DNA of 64,000 nt from Flabesymbios commensalis (GCA_964017125.1 OZ024912.1:81226892-81290891), one strand, 5' to 3'. Shown: positions 22,401-38,000, numbered from the stretch's first letter. The notes: generated from the sequence alone by a model not told the origin. A program made the numbers and translations.

Positions 22401-25325
22401 TTTCTGAGGAGGCATTTATTACACAGGACGATAACAATGCTTAGGTGTACATATTTTGGGGCAAAATAATGTTGGTATTGATGTAATAAACCCTGATCCA
22501 GCTAACATAAAAATTTGTAAGTGCGATAAAAAAAAACCACTCCATCCCTCCCACCATATTATTATGGAAAACCCCTCATTTCTGAACTTGAACGAGCTAT
22601 GGGGGAGCCGAACTATTTTGTCTTTACATTGCCCTACCCCCATCCTCTGTACCCCCTCAATTGTTTTTAAAAGCAAAAAAAAACGGTCTAGATGCCAGAG
22701 TGATCATTGAAATAAAAAAATGCTTCGATAAAGTTTACACTGCTCAGTTCGCCTTATTATCATGGATCAGCCCTCATCTTTAGAATTAATAAATCTAAAA
22801 AAATAGAGCAATCATGTTTTAATCTATTTTCAATTGCCATAATCCCCCACTCCTTATAACCCCCCCCCCCCCTCCCAATTTTATTTAGGATTTTAATAAA
22901 TCGTGGTAGTTAGTGCAATAGCATTAAATGCATTTTTTCCACACCCCTTAGATTTGGGGGAGCTCGATCCTTGGAAAATATATTAAATAAAAAAATGTAA
23001 TCATTCTTTAAAAGAAATTGCTCCTCTCCCCCAGAAGAAAAACTTAAAGAAAACGATTTTAAAAGTCAGGGCCATAATTGCACTAATTTTAAGTGCAATT
23101 TTTTTCTAAAAAAATTAGGCTACACACTCAGCCCCCAAAATACTTTGGACCAGCAATCGTCCTTGGACCGGATTCAGCTCGTAGATCGACCCGTGGAGAA
23201 AAAATTAAGGCAATCTTTAAGAATAAAATGTCCTCGTAGGCCCCACCAAGAATTATAAAAATTCTACAAACCAGAAAAAAATAGCCTCCATAGGGGGGGG
23301 GAGGGGGTGCTTGCTGGAAGAGTCCTTAGCCATAGGCAAATATTTAGGAGCGTATTACATTTACACTATACCAGACACTCAGACGAGGAATAAATCTAGG
23401 TTCTTCAAAACGACACGAGGAAATACTACATGTCTGTAACCCTTACAGCGTCAACATTTATTAGTACAACCCATGGCAACGAAAGGGTTTTTTAATTTGA
23501 AATGGATGTCTTAGTATATCTATCTCTTGCCGCTTTTTTTGAAAACCTATGTTATGGGTCTACGGCCAGTAGACATATTTCAGTGACATTAAACGTCACA
23601 ATCTGATTTCTAAAGCCCTTCCCGTGCTGTAATGCTTAGCCCTTGAAGCGCTGAATTAATTTGTAAAAAAATATCGCAACGAAAGGTTTTTTCACCTTGA
23701 AATCATCATAATTGTCTTTGTTAGCTCTTTCTGATTCATTTGAATACCTATTTTATGGGTCTACGACCATTACAAATAATATTTACTCTTACAGTGCTGG
23801 GATCAACATTAGTCATCAGATTCTGACGTCTACAGATGTCAGAATCTGACTTCTAAGTCGAGCCCTTGCTGTAATGGCTAAATACTACAGTATCATAGTT
23901 TACAAAATCAAAAAGCAGATTGGTGTAAAACAGTGAAAAATACTGAGCACACAAACATTAAATATCATCCTTTTGGATTGAAAGTGTGTATCTAAACCTT
24001 GTAAAATGGGCAGATAAACCCTTTCAACTCCATGGACAATATACTTTATTTTTGTAGAAAACATAGAGATATGCAGATACATTAAAAATAAAGAATAGTC
24101 TATCATACAATTTTTCAAAGGAAATTTGTATTTTTACAATAGCTGAATGATTGTTTCATTTGTTAATAACTAGTTTATAATTTCTTGTGTCCATATATGC
24201 TCTATTTTACTAGATGATATGCGCATTTATACAATAAATATCATCAAAATTATATGATATTTGATATTGTGTTTTATTATACAGTTATATGCATTATTTT
24301 ATTCATTTGCAACGACACAAGCACTATAAGACAACATTTTATCAATTAGAGTTACAGTTATTAACTTTATCTTTGTTCTGTTCATAAGATAATAACTGCT
24401 TCAACAATTAAACAGAAATAGAAATAATTATATTATAAGTTACCTACATGATATCACAATTGCATAGATAATAAACTGGATTGAGAGGATAAATTGTGTG
24501 GAGATATATTTCTAAGTTGTCTGCAATTATTAATTAGCAAAAACACCGATACTCTCAAGACAATTGTTCATTTCACTAAACTGTTAAATGGATACCATGG
24601 TATTACTAATGCATAAAATTTGCAGCAGGTGTGGTTTCCAACTAAGTAATATCTGGCACGTTTTTTCTCCAAAAAAGCATCTGATGAACAATTGATATTA
24701 AAAGCCATTATATTACAAAATCAGTCAGTTAGCTATATCTAAAGCACAAATAGAAGGACACCACAAAACGAAAGTGAAAAAAATATTCAAAAAAAAATTA
24801 ACAATTTATTTTTATTTCTTAAGAATTCACTTGGCGACCATAGTCTCCCACAGCAGGCTGCGCTTGGTTTATTTTGGGCAACTATAGTCCCCCATAGCAG
24901 TGTCAGGGTTAAAGTGCTAATTATTATCATGATTATGCATAAAATTCATTAAGAATATAAAAGTTATTCATTATTGAGATTCAACCTTCGTACGTCAGTT
25001 CAATACCACAGCCATTTACTGCTGGATATATAATACAAGAGAAGGGAATCAAACTACTATATTTTGCTGAATATAATCAAATTGCCTATTCGAGTAGATT
25101 GTCTGTCAGGCAACGGTAATACATTTATATATACAGTCACATAGCAGATGAGCATTGAAATAAAATACATCAGATTAACATTTGTATTTGTAATATATTG
25201 CAAACAGATTCAGAGAATATTTATTTTTAACACGACAACAGCGTACGTTTGGAGGACAAATATTAATTCAAGGCTTGACTTGTGAAATTAGACCATTACT
25301 CCACCACTAGGGTTATTTAATTAAC
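22400..25325. other. No gene seen; AT-rich, poly-C runs, two decayed MITEs
   Basis: Two diverged GACGTC-family TTAA MITEs occupy about 23437-23880. The rest is AT-rich with C or G homopolymer runs. It lies downstream of the NAGK stop and could include its 3' UTR, but no clear polyadenylation boundary was assigned. Confidence 0.45.
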
Positions 25326-25740
25326 TCTCAACCCTTTCAATCCTGAATTTACTATTGTCATCTTCACCCACTACAAGCCGCGAATTGCTGCCGCAATTCT
25401 CGACTTGTAATGAATGAAGATGATTTGATGTGGGTGAAAAATGAAGAAAATTGCCATGTATTGGTAAACCAGTTTCATGGAAAATTTATTCTAAAACCCC
25501 TAGTTGTAGGAAAATCAAGTAAGTTTTCAGAGATGTAAAATGATGCTTTAATGCATCGTGAGGGCTTAAACTTAAAGGGTTAAAGCACTGGAATATTTTT
25601 ATATAAACCATGGAGATTTACAATTTTATTTCTCTTCCAGTCCGGGGATCAACTCTAGACGTCAGAATCTGATGTCTATAAATGTCAGATTCTGACGTCT
25701 AAAGTTGGTCCCCGCTTTGAAAGAATTCAATGACCCAAGT
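25326..25740. mobile_element. Two adjacent TTAA MITEs (CTACAAG then GACGTC family)
   Basis: The first ends GGGCTTAAACTTAAAGGGTTAA near 25582; the second shares that TTAA and runs through the GACGTCAGAATCTGA hairpin to about 25740. They lie 3' of the NAGK stop. Confidence 0.6.
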
Positions 25741-26061
25741 GTAGTTCAAATTATACAACAGGGCATAAAATTAACACAATACGCTATTATTATTATTAGA
25801 AGTGACCAGCCTTCTCACAACTAGGGAGCTATTTTAATAATAAGAACATTTTTTGTCAATTGCCATCCACTTTTAGTCATTTTAATCCACTACAAGGCGA
25901 GAATTGCAACAGTCATTCACGGCCTGTAGTGGATAAAGATAGTAAAGCGTTATTATTGTATAAAATTGAAAAATTAAGAGAACTTGGAATGTAGAAAAGA
26001 TTGCTTCTACTGACTGGCTGAATGTTGAATTGTGAGAGATTTCTAAATGACATCAATCATT

Positions 26062-29000
26062 TCAGATTTTGTGATGGAAGAAGACTTCTGCGTGTGTGGA
26101 GTAGTCAGCAGGGAGGACGTGTCCTGTGGATTTAGCGGATAGGTTCGCAGCGCCCCAGGTGACAGGTTTAGTCAGTGTTAACAGGCTCAGCTCGCCCATC
26201 ACAATATCTCCATCTTTACGAGGTCTCACTCCTTCCAGAAAACCTGTGACAGAAAATAAAAACGTATCAGGCATAATGATTTCTTAATCACAATACATAG
26301 TGCTTACTTAACCAGATAAATTTAGACAAATTTCCATAACACCAACACCATCCTTCCAAAAACTCACAAGATATAGTCTACAGAACCGACAAAAACATAA
26401 GAACTTCACAATTTCAAACACCGGTAAGCAGAATCATAAAATAAATTGCATATATTTTTTCTAAAAGAAGTGATTTTTTCTTAGATATTCAATTTAGTTA
26501 TGAATTTTTTTCACATATTTCCAACTGAAAACACAAGACATTGACCAAATATCAGATAAATGTTGGCCTATCGTCTGTGATGCTGGCCCAACATTAATAC
26601 AACATTGCTTCAGTCTTGTATTTGCTGGGTGAGCATTTCACTTACCTTCCTTGAGTAAATCAAAGCTTTTCCACACAGACCCAATACAAACAACATGTAG
26701 ACCACCAGGCTTCGCTAAAAGTACCTGCAGAGAAAAAACAAATGTTTGTTAATTTATTTGTAGCATATATCATGTATATCTTGACTGTTCAATAGTTCAA
26801 GCAATATTTTTCAATACTTAGTCTTTACACAGTTGTTTTAGTAATTTAACATAATTTTCTGAATAGAGGACTAAATTAAGCGTTATACCCCTAAATTAAA
26901 AAACTTAAAAAACTTTTATTCCCAATAACAGTGATTTGATCAGTTAATAAAATGGATTAAAAATGACAATTGTCACGATTAGCCGTGAAAGGGTATCTTC
27001 TTACCACCCGACTGTTTACAATGTTTTTATTAGAGTTAGTACAAACTTTTTTTTTTTATATGAAGCATGTCTCAGACCTGACACTCGCAGCATATTATGC
27101 TCTGACTTAAATATCACAAATCAAAGTCATTTTACACATTATGCTGCCAGGATTGTATATATATCCATTTTCAAGCAAAATTCAGACCAATAAATTCAAC
27201 TCGAATTGTTAAAATGTTAATATAATAATTACACTTTGAAAATGTATATTTTTTCAGAAATATAATTATTTTTCATCATTTGGAGCTGGAAATTGTGTTA
27301 GTAATTCCAGCTTCAAATGAATGAAAAATAGTTTGAACAATCTGAGGTACAATTTTTATTCACAGAATTATATTCATTGACAAATTTTATTCGGTCCACA
27401 TCTCAGATGGTGTTCCAGCATTGTGCCATCATGTGGAGCACAATGTAACATTAAAATTTTAACGGTTCTAAAATAATTACCGGTACTAATATTCTAACAC
27501 ACCAGCAATGCGATAAGATTGTGCTAAAGTGGTAAATGGAAAAAGAATTACTGGTATTCCTCGTCCTTACATATTTAAGTATAATTATTTAGAATCTTAC
27601 CGGATCTATTTTCTCAGCGAGTGCCCTCAGATGATTGCCGAGTTGAAAACCAGCCTGGTGGAATGCAGCGCAACATAAACCGTCCTTTTCATTTCTCGCA
27701 GCTGTACAAGAGAAAACACACAAGGGTTAAACCATATACATTTCCAACAGCTAAGCCGTAAATATGTATAAAGTTTGTAGTAGAATTCAATTTAGAAGAT
27801 GTATACATGTATTTTTAAAAATTTAAATTTTTTTCATCATTTGAAGCTGGATATTGTGTTAGCAATTCCAGCTTCAAATGACAAAAAAAACAGAAACAAT
27901 TCATTCGGACAAGGGTTAAAATTGTTATTTTGTAGATGCTCAGACAGGGTTGGCAATATTGCCCGGCCCGGGTTTTCTCACCCCGGGAAAACGCGGGAAA
28001 ACCCGGGCTGGGCAATAATGCTTTTTTTAGCCAAAGTGGGCAATAATGGGCAATAATGGGCAATAATAAAAAATAAACAAGACTACATAAGTCCAGGAGC
28101 TCCCGCGACGAATTAGAGTTTGATTTAAGCAATTTTGTGTAGGGTTTTTAATGTTGTCCTAAGCTAGGTCAACAAGACGCAAGACAACTAGGTCTAAGAA
28201 GCCCAGTCTAAGAGTAAGATAGAACTAGACAGTATGTCAGAGATTGCAAACCTCCATTGAAATTAATGATCCTAATCAGTATCCCAGTAATGGCCTACCT
28301 ATCTGGCACGGTTTACCCGATATCAGGCCAATCGAGGTAACTAATAGCTGATTTACGGTCATTTTGAGTTCGATATAAATTAGTCAAAAACTTAGGATGC
28401 ATCCTCCCCCGAAACCTCAAATTTTGTTTTATAGTAATGGACTAACATCTAACACAGTTTGCAAAATATTGTGCATGCGAAAGTAAATAATGGCCGATAG
28501 GGGGCCATTTTGAATTTGATCGAGTCAGAATTTTTCAAGATGCATCCTCAGCTGAAATCTCACATTTCATTCTATAGTAATCGTCTAGCTATCTAGCACG
28601 GTTTACCAAATATCGGCCATGTGGAAGTGAATAATGGCCTAAAGGCGGCCATTTTGAATTTGATCAAGTCGAAATTTTCCAAGATGCTTCCTCAGCTGAA
28701 ATCTCACATTTCATTCTATAGTAATGGTCTAGCTATCTAGCACGGTTTACCAAACAACGGCTATGTGAAAGTGAATAATGGCCGATAGGCGGCCATTTTG
28801 AATTTGATCTAGTCATTTTTTTAAGATGCATCCTCTCTTGTAATCTCACATTTTGTTTTATAGTAATAGTCCAGCTATCTAACACAGTTTACCAAATATC
28901 AGCAATGTGAAAGTAAATAGTGGCGATAGGCGGCCATTTTGAATTCGATTGAGTCGAAAGTTTTTGAAAGGCATCCTCTCTCGAAACGTCACATTTTGTT

Positions 29001-32000
29001 TTATAGTAATGGTCTAGCTATCTAGCACGGTTTACCTGATATCAGGCCTATCGAGGTAAATAATGCTGATTGTCGGCCATTTTGAATTCGTAAGTTAAAA
29101 ATTTTCAGGGTGCATCCTCCCCCGAAAACTCACACTTTGTTTTATAGTAATCAGGTAATGGTCTAGCCATCTAGCACGGTTTACCAAATATCAGCCATGT
29201 GAAAATGAATAATGGCCGAAAAGGCGGCCATTTTAAATTTGATCAAGTCAAACTTTTTCAAGATGCATCCTCATCTGAAATCTCACATTTCGATTTATAG
29301 TAATGGTCCAGCCATCTAGCACGGTTGACCAAATATCGGCCATGTGAAAGTGAATAATGGCCGATAAGCGGCCATTTTGAATTTTATCGAGTCAAATTTT
29401 TTCAAGATGCATCCTCTCCTGAAATCACACATATTGTTTTATAGTAATGGTCTAGCCATCTAGCACGGTTTACCAAATAACGGCCATGTGAAAGTGAATA
29501 ATGGCCGATTGGCGGCCATTTTGAACTTGGACAAAATGATTTTTTTCAAAATGCATCCTCCCCTGAAACCTTACAATTTGTTTTATAGTAATGGTGTAGA
29601 TATCTTGAGCAGTTTTCATGATATTCCACAATATCAGGCCTGTCAAGGTGAATAGTGGCCGATAGGCGGCCATTTTGAATTTTATCAACTTGAAATTTTT
29701 CAAGATGCATCCTCTCCTGAAACCTTACAATTTATTTGTTATTAATGGTGTAGCTATCTTGAGCGGTGTTCATGATATTCCGCAATATCAGGCCTGTCGA
29801 GGTGAATAATGGCCGATAGGCGGCCATTTTTGATTTTATCAATTTGAAATTTTTCAAGATGCATCCTCTCCTGGAACCTCACAATTTGTTTTATAGAAAT
29901 GGTGTAGCTATCTTGAGCGGTTTTCATGATATTCCGCAAAATCTTTCAGTCGGATTTACCAATGTTATAAATTAGGTCAAAGTGCTGGGTCAACTTCCAG
30001 GTCAAGGTCCAAAAACCTGAAAAGGCACAACTAGGGACCTTAGAGAACATGTATGTGCAATATGACTGTCATCGGCCCAGTACTTTTCGAGATCTGCTCC
30101 GGAAACGAAGTGCGCGTCAAAACGTCTAAATAGGTCATAGTTCTGAACCAGAAGTAGGTCAAAGTTCAAATACCCCAAAAGGCACAACTAGACCCCCTAG
30201 GGGTGTTGTGTGTAAAATTTGAAGACAATCGGACAAGTACTTTCAGAGATATGCTCCGGAAACGAATTGTTTACGGACGGCCCAACGGCCCAACGGCCCA
30301 ACAGCCCAACGCCGTCACATCATCATTTTCTCCTCTGCAACCTTGCGTATTGAATTCAGATTAAAAATATTTTAACCCGTCCATTAGCCACCTGGAAGTA
30401 ACCCACATACCAAAAATTGTTATCCTAGCTTATTTTCTCACAAAGTTATAGGCAACAGAAGAGGCCAAAAAAAAGAATCCATAGCTCCCTTCGCTCACCT
30501 ACGGTGACGGCGGGAGCTAAAAATACTAGAATATCACAAAGTGAAAAGTAAAAACAATATTGTCAAAACACTTTACTCGCAAGGTGATCAGAATAGATGT
30601 AATTAATGTTCATACCTTAAATTAATATTATTCGAATTAAATGTTTAAAAATCATAATAACTTCTTATAAGGGAGGTTTAGTCGTATGTACTTAATTTAT
30701 TTTTCACAGATAATATCACCACTAAATTTCTTGAGTACTGAATACGTGCCCCGCACGACTGCTCATACCATGAAACCATTTGGGTTCTAAATGTGCAATT
30801 CGTCAGTTTTAGTGCTATATTTAAATAATTGGTATCGATCTACAGTGCCTAACAGTGAAATAAATGTATAAATCAATCGTAAAAAGGTAATTAAGGATAT
30901 TATTTTACTTTTTATAAGGGAGGGCTAGTCGAATGTACTAAATGTGTTTCTCATAGATAATCTCAACATTAAATTTAAAATTGTGTAGTCTCTTGGGCAC
31001 TGAATACAATGCGGCCATGCACGACTGCTCGTACCAAGAAATCATTTGGGTTCTAAATGTGCAATTCGATAGTTTTAGTGCTGAATTTAAATATTTTGTA
31101 TCGATTTACAGTGCCTTTCAGTAAAACTTACAAATCAATTTAAAAAAAACTCATACGGATATTATTCAGACAAGAAAAAAACAGTCAGTGATGTACTGCA
31201 CAAGCCTACGCAATCAGAGAGACGTCCTCTCCGTAGCTGGGATTATGGTTACGTAATGTGTAGACGCCTCCAGACGGTAAACTTTCTATTGACAAGAGGT
31301 GTGATTGCAGCGCGCCTGAGAAACACCTAATAATACGGCCGGCATTGGGTGAATACCCACTGTGCACTAGATTTTGACCCAATGTTGTTTTATTCTCCCG
31401 CCAGCATCGCAGACTATGAAACAACGTTAAGTCGATGTTGATTCAATGTACATGTATCGTGTTTGTAAGAAAAAGAAACTACCATTGTCGATGCTGACCA
31501 TGCACCTTTGATCTCAGAAGGCGACATGCGACAGGGGAATTAGCGTTTGTGGTCTAGGGTTCGTATTTATATTATTTAAAAGCCTGCCGTTGTGTTCCTC
31601 CTTTCCCAGTTTATGACAAATACTTTGACAAAATCATTTATTAGCGGCAGTGTAGGCCTATTTCTTTATCTAATAATAAATTATATTTCATAAGAAATTA
31701 AATTATATAAGAAATTATATTAGATATAATAACAGAGAATACCAGCCTCAAAGGGTTCACGACAGCTGCAGTGTGTGTGTACACATGAAAACAACATGTC
31801 GTTGAGTTAATTTATGCCATAAATCACTTATATTCCCTCCACAGATTTCAATTAAAATTATAAAATACGTAGTTTTTAATATCAATTATATATATAAAAT
31901 AAAAATAAAAAGACATCGTGACTGATATTAAATTATTATTTTTAATGTAAATAAAGCAAACATAGTGATCAGGGGGTCTGAATTAAGAAATGTATAAAAT

Positions 32001-35000
32001 GGAGAATATAGGCAGCCGTCCAATTTTGCCCATTATTGCCCATTAAAACCCGTAGTTATCCATATTGCCCATTATTGCCCGGGTGGGCCGGGTAATATTA
32101 ATATTACCCGGGTTTTTGCCAACCCTGTGCTCAGAAACTTTTAATCAAATAATATAATTTGAATGGCCATCGTAAATGTTTACTCTTTCAGTGCCGTGAT
32201 CAACTTTAGATGTCAGAATCTGCTATCTATGGCCATCAGATTCTGATATCTGAAGTCCCCGCACTGAAAGAGTTAAGATAACTTACCATTGGCTATTTTA
32301 ACGGTCATGCTGGCAGTAAACGCTTTGTCAAATTTAGCATAGATATGTTCCAGTAAGCCCTGTAGATTTTTCACCTGAAAAGATAAAAAAGATGTGTTAA
32401 TTAACCCTTTAAGCCCCCACGATGCATTAAAGTATCATTTTACATCCCTAAAAACAGATTTAATTTTCCTACAACTAAGGGTTTTAGAAGGAAAATTTCC
32501 GTGAAACTGGTTTACCAATACGTGGTAAGTTTCTTTAATTTTTAAACCACATCATGTCATCTTTATCCACAACAAGTCGAGAATTGCGGCAGCAATTTGC
32601 AGCTTGAAGTGGATGAAGATGACTATGTAAAGTCAGGCTTGAAAGGGTTAGTGACCACTATAATCGTATTCAGCCTTTTTATTATTACTTTAACCCTTGT
32701 GCTGCTGAAGTGTTTGCTTCTATTGTTCATTCATTCAAAGTTGAAATTGCTGACACAATTTCCAGCTTCAAATGATGGGAAATAATTATATTTATGAAAA
32801 ATAGATATCTCCAATATTAAAGTATTGGATTATTCAAAGACCACTATAATCTTATTCAACCTTTCTATTATTGCCTACAACATTAACCCTTGTGATGCTG
32901 AATTGTTTCATTCGCAGCTGAAATTACTGACACAGCTTATAGCTTTAAATGACAATTTTTTTTTACATTTATGAAGAATAGTGAAGTATTGGATTAACTA
33001 AGCATCTACCAAATGTGATGATATTTCTATAGATTTAAAACATGCTTGAAACAGTCGGTGTTTCTGATCTGTCGTCATGTCGTCAATCCCCCTCTGACAA
33101 AAAAACATTCCATTCTGACGACAATGATATATATCTAGACAAATTTTATTGAAAAATGTGTTGTTTTGAAGCTTAAAATGTACCTTTAGATATCACTAGA
33201 AGACACCTGAAGCCTTCTATGAAACAAAAAAATTCCCAGTGGAGCATATTGTCTGACTCCAACTGTTTTCATAGCCAGAAACACTGACAGTATATATGGT
33301 CCCAGCAGCACAAAGGTCAAAATGGTTTTTTTATTCTTTCAAGCCTGAATTCAACGTTGTAATCTTTATTAGCACAAGCAATTCTCAACTTGTAGTTGCA
33401 ATTCTCACAATTCGCAACTTGTAGTGGATGAAGATGACTTATAGTGAGTGACAAATGAAAAGAATGGATAGCTATTATCAGATTATTAAACAGTTAAATG
33501 AAAATTTTGGTTAAAAAAACATTAGTCTTCAGGAAAATAGGTCGTTCTTCAAAGAAGCAAAATCATGCATCATGAGGTCTTGAAAGGCAAAGTGAAAGTA
33601 AAGCTTGAAAATACTAGGCTTACAATTTAACAAATTTGAATAATTTATGCCACATGAATAAAAAACCTGGCATGTGAAAGGTTAATTCTGTCTATTTAAA
33701 ATATATCATAGGATAAGATTTTTAGTACTTTTTCTTATATATCGTAGGAGAATAGCGGTAATTCAGTAATTTTTTTTATATATCTTTGGATAATAATTTA
33801 GTGATTTTGTTGATAATCTAGGTATCAATTCAAATCATCTTTAATAAAAATATCATAATCATAACAATTCCAGGAGAATTAAACTTCTTTTTAAAATATG
33901 GTTTTAACAATATGTTTTCAAAAATATGGTGACACTTTATTTGTAAGTGGTTTATTATACCGGTAAATAAAAAATATAAATTGCACGTGTATCTAGACCA
34001 GGACATGAATCACCGTTAGGTCGGTCGATACTGAAATTATACATAATACATATAATCTGAAGCATTAATCTTCACAAGGCTGCAATATTTTGATTTGTTG
34101 TTATCTGGTTGCCTCCACATTGTTTGTTTATTTTATTTCACACTTACATTAAAATGCTTGAATATAATGTTCTTGATGGTAGAGATGTCATGTGGACTTT
34201 TAACAAGATTATCTTCATCATCAAATACTTGTTTCATGCAATAGTGAGAGATCCAATAGGCTGCAATAAAATAGATAAAATATTATTTCACACAATTTTA
34301 TCAATCTCAGCCCCGTCTCAAATCTATGCATTATATGTGGTCAGCATGGAAGCGGCTTTTAAAAAGCCTCATGCATTATTGAAATCATAAAGTTGAAGTA
34401 AAATTTATACTTTGGAGTATACATAAATGAGCCTGAATTTGAAATTTGAATCATAGAAATATTTTTTTTTACTTTAATTTGAGGGTTATAACAGATATGA
34501 GGAGTAAAGCTCCAGCTTGCAGAGCTTCAACCCTTATCGCTGGGGACAATAATACATGATCTCTACACTTTGAGAATAACAGAATTCAAGCAATATTTTT
34601 AGTAACTTCGAAAGACCACAAGTGCATTTCTAAAGTAAAAAGTTTAAAAACTTCAATTTGAGTAGATCCCTAACTTATGAAACTATAATTATTTTAACCA
34701 AGCTCACTGTCTTCAGACATCAGAATCTGACGTTTTAAGACGATCTCCGCCTACAAAGAATTTTTAAAATATGATGGCCGTATACCCATAACATATGTAT
34801 TTAAACATGTTAAATGAAGTGGAAAGAGCTAACTAAGCCATTTATGATGACTTCAAAGTTCAAATTGAAAAAAAGCTTTGTCTCCATGGTTTATACAAAG
34901 ATATTTTAGTGTTGTAAAAGCTAAAGTATCACAGAGAAACATATATACATGGTTCTAGCATGATATTTGACCCACCTGACCCCTCGTCTCCCATCATGTG

Positions 35001-38000
35001 ACCCCATCCACCAGCTCGATGACGCAACCCATCAGGGTTCACAAGTTCACAGTTAGAACCAGTACCAGAGATTATCACTATCCCACCTGGAAAATACAAT
35101 ATCTTATCAGTTACCATGGTTACCATCCTCCTTTCAGCCATTTGTCAGACTTAATCATATACACAGAGGGCCAGAAAGTTAGATTTCTAACCATGCATAT
35201 TGAAAATCACCAATATAATATCACATACCGTCCTCACAGCCGGTCGCTATAGAGCCTGTCGTGTCAGATGTCAAAATGTAGCTGGACGATGTACTCGGGA
35301 ACTTCTTACGGAATTCTCTCTCCAATTTCACTTTGCACTCCTCACTCTCCACTCCACTTAAAGACATTCCCTGCAATACAGAAACATACTGGTCAATTGT
35401 CTAAACCCTTTTGCTGATGAATTCTTTGTTTCTATTTTTCAACATTTGAAGCTACAATTACTGAAACAATTTTCATCTTTAAATGATTGAAATATATTTC
35501 TATTTTGAAGATTATACAGTAACAAAATGAATTATTTTATTAGAACTGGTCATTTCAACTTCAATGGCAGCCTAATATGGATTTTTTTCAGTTTTCTTTG
35601 CCAACAAAGGGGAATATCTCTCCCTTGATAATGAGTGTAGGGAGGAGGGGTCGGTTAAAAACCGATGTCTAATTCTTATGTCTAGAGACCTCATTATCTG
35701 TCAATCTCGAACTGAAATAGTAAAATATTTATAAAGGCCATAGGCACATAACATAGGTATTAAAATGAAAGAGCAAACTAAAACAATTATGCAGATTGCA
35801 AATTGAAAATATATAAGAGTTGTAAGTGTTGATAAATGTACTCACGAGTCCCCTGAGGGGAGTGTTGGCATCTATTCCGGCAGCCGTCTTACATTCCACC
35901 ACGAGTTGACTCAGGCGCCTCACACACTCCTCAAGGCCAATCAGCTGTATATGAAAGAAAAAATATCAAGAGAAAAAATAAACGAAGATACTTCATGTCA
36001 ATTAACCCTTAGAGCACTGATGTAGACTACAGTAGACATTCTATGTTTAACCCTTAGAGCACTGATGTCGACTACAGTAGACATTCTGTGTTTTAACCCT
36101 TAGAGCACTGATGTCGACTACAGTAGACATTCTGTGTTTTTATTAGCACCTGATAATCAGCTGGTAAAAGTAAAATATGCCTTCAATCTTGAAAAACTGA
36201 TATACGTTGGGAATTAAATTTCACAAATCGAATAAATTTTCAGTCACTTGAAGTTGTGTGTCGCAATAGCGAGACACAACTTCAAGTGACAGAAATTTAA
36301 ATTGAATAGCTCACTGCTCTCACGGTTAACATAGATCTGGTATGAGATGAAAAACGTTCTGATAAAATTGTTTTAAGCCCTTCTCACTTTATGATCCGCA
36401 AATCTTAAAATTAGTACACTGTGTCCTAACATTGCCATGTTAAGACGCAATCATGAAAAATTGTAAAATATATATTGTAGGATGAAAAACACAGAACATG
36501 CCTTTATAGTTAGTCACTTTGCTTGTCAATAAAGAGTTCCTATTTAAGTGAAAGTTTCTACTTCAAAGAAAGTAGTAGCCTATATTTTCAAACCCAAAGG
36601 TAAAAAAGATAAGTCAAATCAGGATAAACATGATAAATGAGAACATCCACTCACCCAGTAATTTGTCGAGTCTCCACTACTTTCACCAACAACTTCACCA
36701 TCCCTTTTCACCAACATCATCTTGGTTTTTGTGGCACCCCTGTGTAATGGTAATGAAAATATTGTAAGCGTATATTTGATATAAATTTTGTAAAAAAATT
36801 AGAATGATACCCCACATTAGAAAACCACACATTGTCTGTAGACATCAGATTCTAATGTATGAAGACAGTCCCCACACTGAAAAAATTAAAATATTTATAA
36901 TAACCGTAGTTCTAACTGTAACATAATTATTCCAATGAAGCAGAAAGAGCTAGCTATGGCATTTATGATGATTTTAATTTGAAAAAAAACACAATTTTTT
37001 CTCCATTATCAGATTAAATATATCCAGATATTTCAGCATGGTAAGGGTCAAGGGCTAGACTTACAGAGACAGACCTGGTAAATAAACTTTCTGGCACCTT
37101 AATTACATGCATGTCCAAAATTAAATTTTGTCCTTATTTCTCATTTAACTGGTAGACGTGCAACAAAATTTTTTTTTTAATTACACAGTTCTAGTCTATG
37201 GACATGTTGACATATTTAGGACATAACAAGGAACGAAAATAAAAATGATGATTTTGGCCTGATTGTGCTGCCCCCCCCCCCCCCATAGATACGCCCCTGT
37301 ATTATGTCTATAACTTAAGTGCAATACCGTAACTATAATATACAAGTCTTCTTAGTCTTGGTTCAACTATTCAAAAAAATTAACTTGCATAAATAGCACA
37401 CTCATTCTCATATCAGTGTTCTGTCTCTGACCACACACTGAAAATTTACCCCAGCAACTTCACCCAGAATCCACCATATTGCACCAAGTCGCAGCTACAA
37501 TTTATAACAAAAAATCTGGGGAGGGGGGCATGTCCCGGATCCCCCTAACGATACCTAAGATAAAAGTGCAAAATATTAATTCAAGCAGTATTTTACAAGG
37601 GGTCTGATTAACTTATTTCGAAAATATCCCAGCAATCCGAAATTCGACACCCCCCCTTTAAAAATTCTACGATTCTGTGAAACTCAATAACCTTGACCTC
37701 CTTTGTTTTCACAGAGCTGACAAATTAATACAAAGAAGTATGGGTGAGGGAGTCTTATATAACCTTGTTTTCACCGAGTGACATCACTACGTTTCACAGA
37801 ATGAAGTATGGGGGAGGGGGTGTTATATTGTTTTCACCCAGTGACGTCACTGCGTTTCACAGAATAGGCTGAAAAAGAGAGTGGGGGAAATGGGAGGCCA
37901 GCCAACCTGCAAAATTTAACATGAAGAATAGCAGTGTCTATGGGAAGCAGTGTACAAAAATAGTGGTTCCAAAATTTGTGAAGTGGGTTTCAATATGAAA

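Larger units (their letters stand above)
27945..32125. mobile_element. hAT-like nonautonomous element, 4.18 kb, in NAGK intron
   Basis: Ends CAGGGTTGGCAA / TTGCCAACCCTG with an 8-bp target duplication TGCTCAGA (27937-27944 and 32126-32133). GGGCAATAAT and CCCGGG motifs lie just inside both ends. The interior holds a tandem array (28264-29945), a copy of a dispersed repeat, and a two-copy 250 bp repeat (30653-31160). No transposase frame. End sequence and 8-bp duplication fit the hAT superfamily. Confidence 0.8.

Noticed and set aside
34109-34390. Plus-strand frame over the sixth NAGK exon
   Set aside because: It is the antisense shadow of a real coding exon (34260-34148, minus strand).
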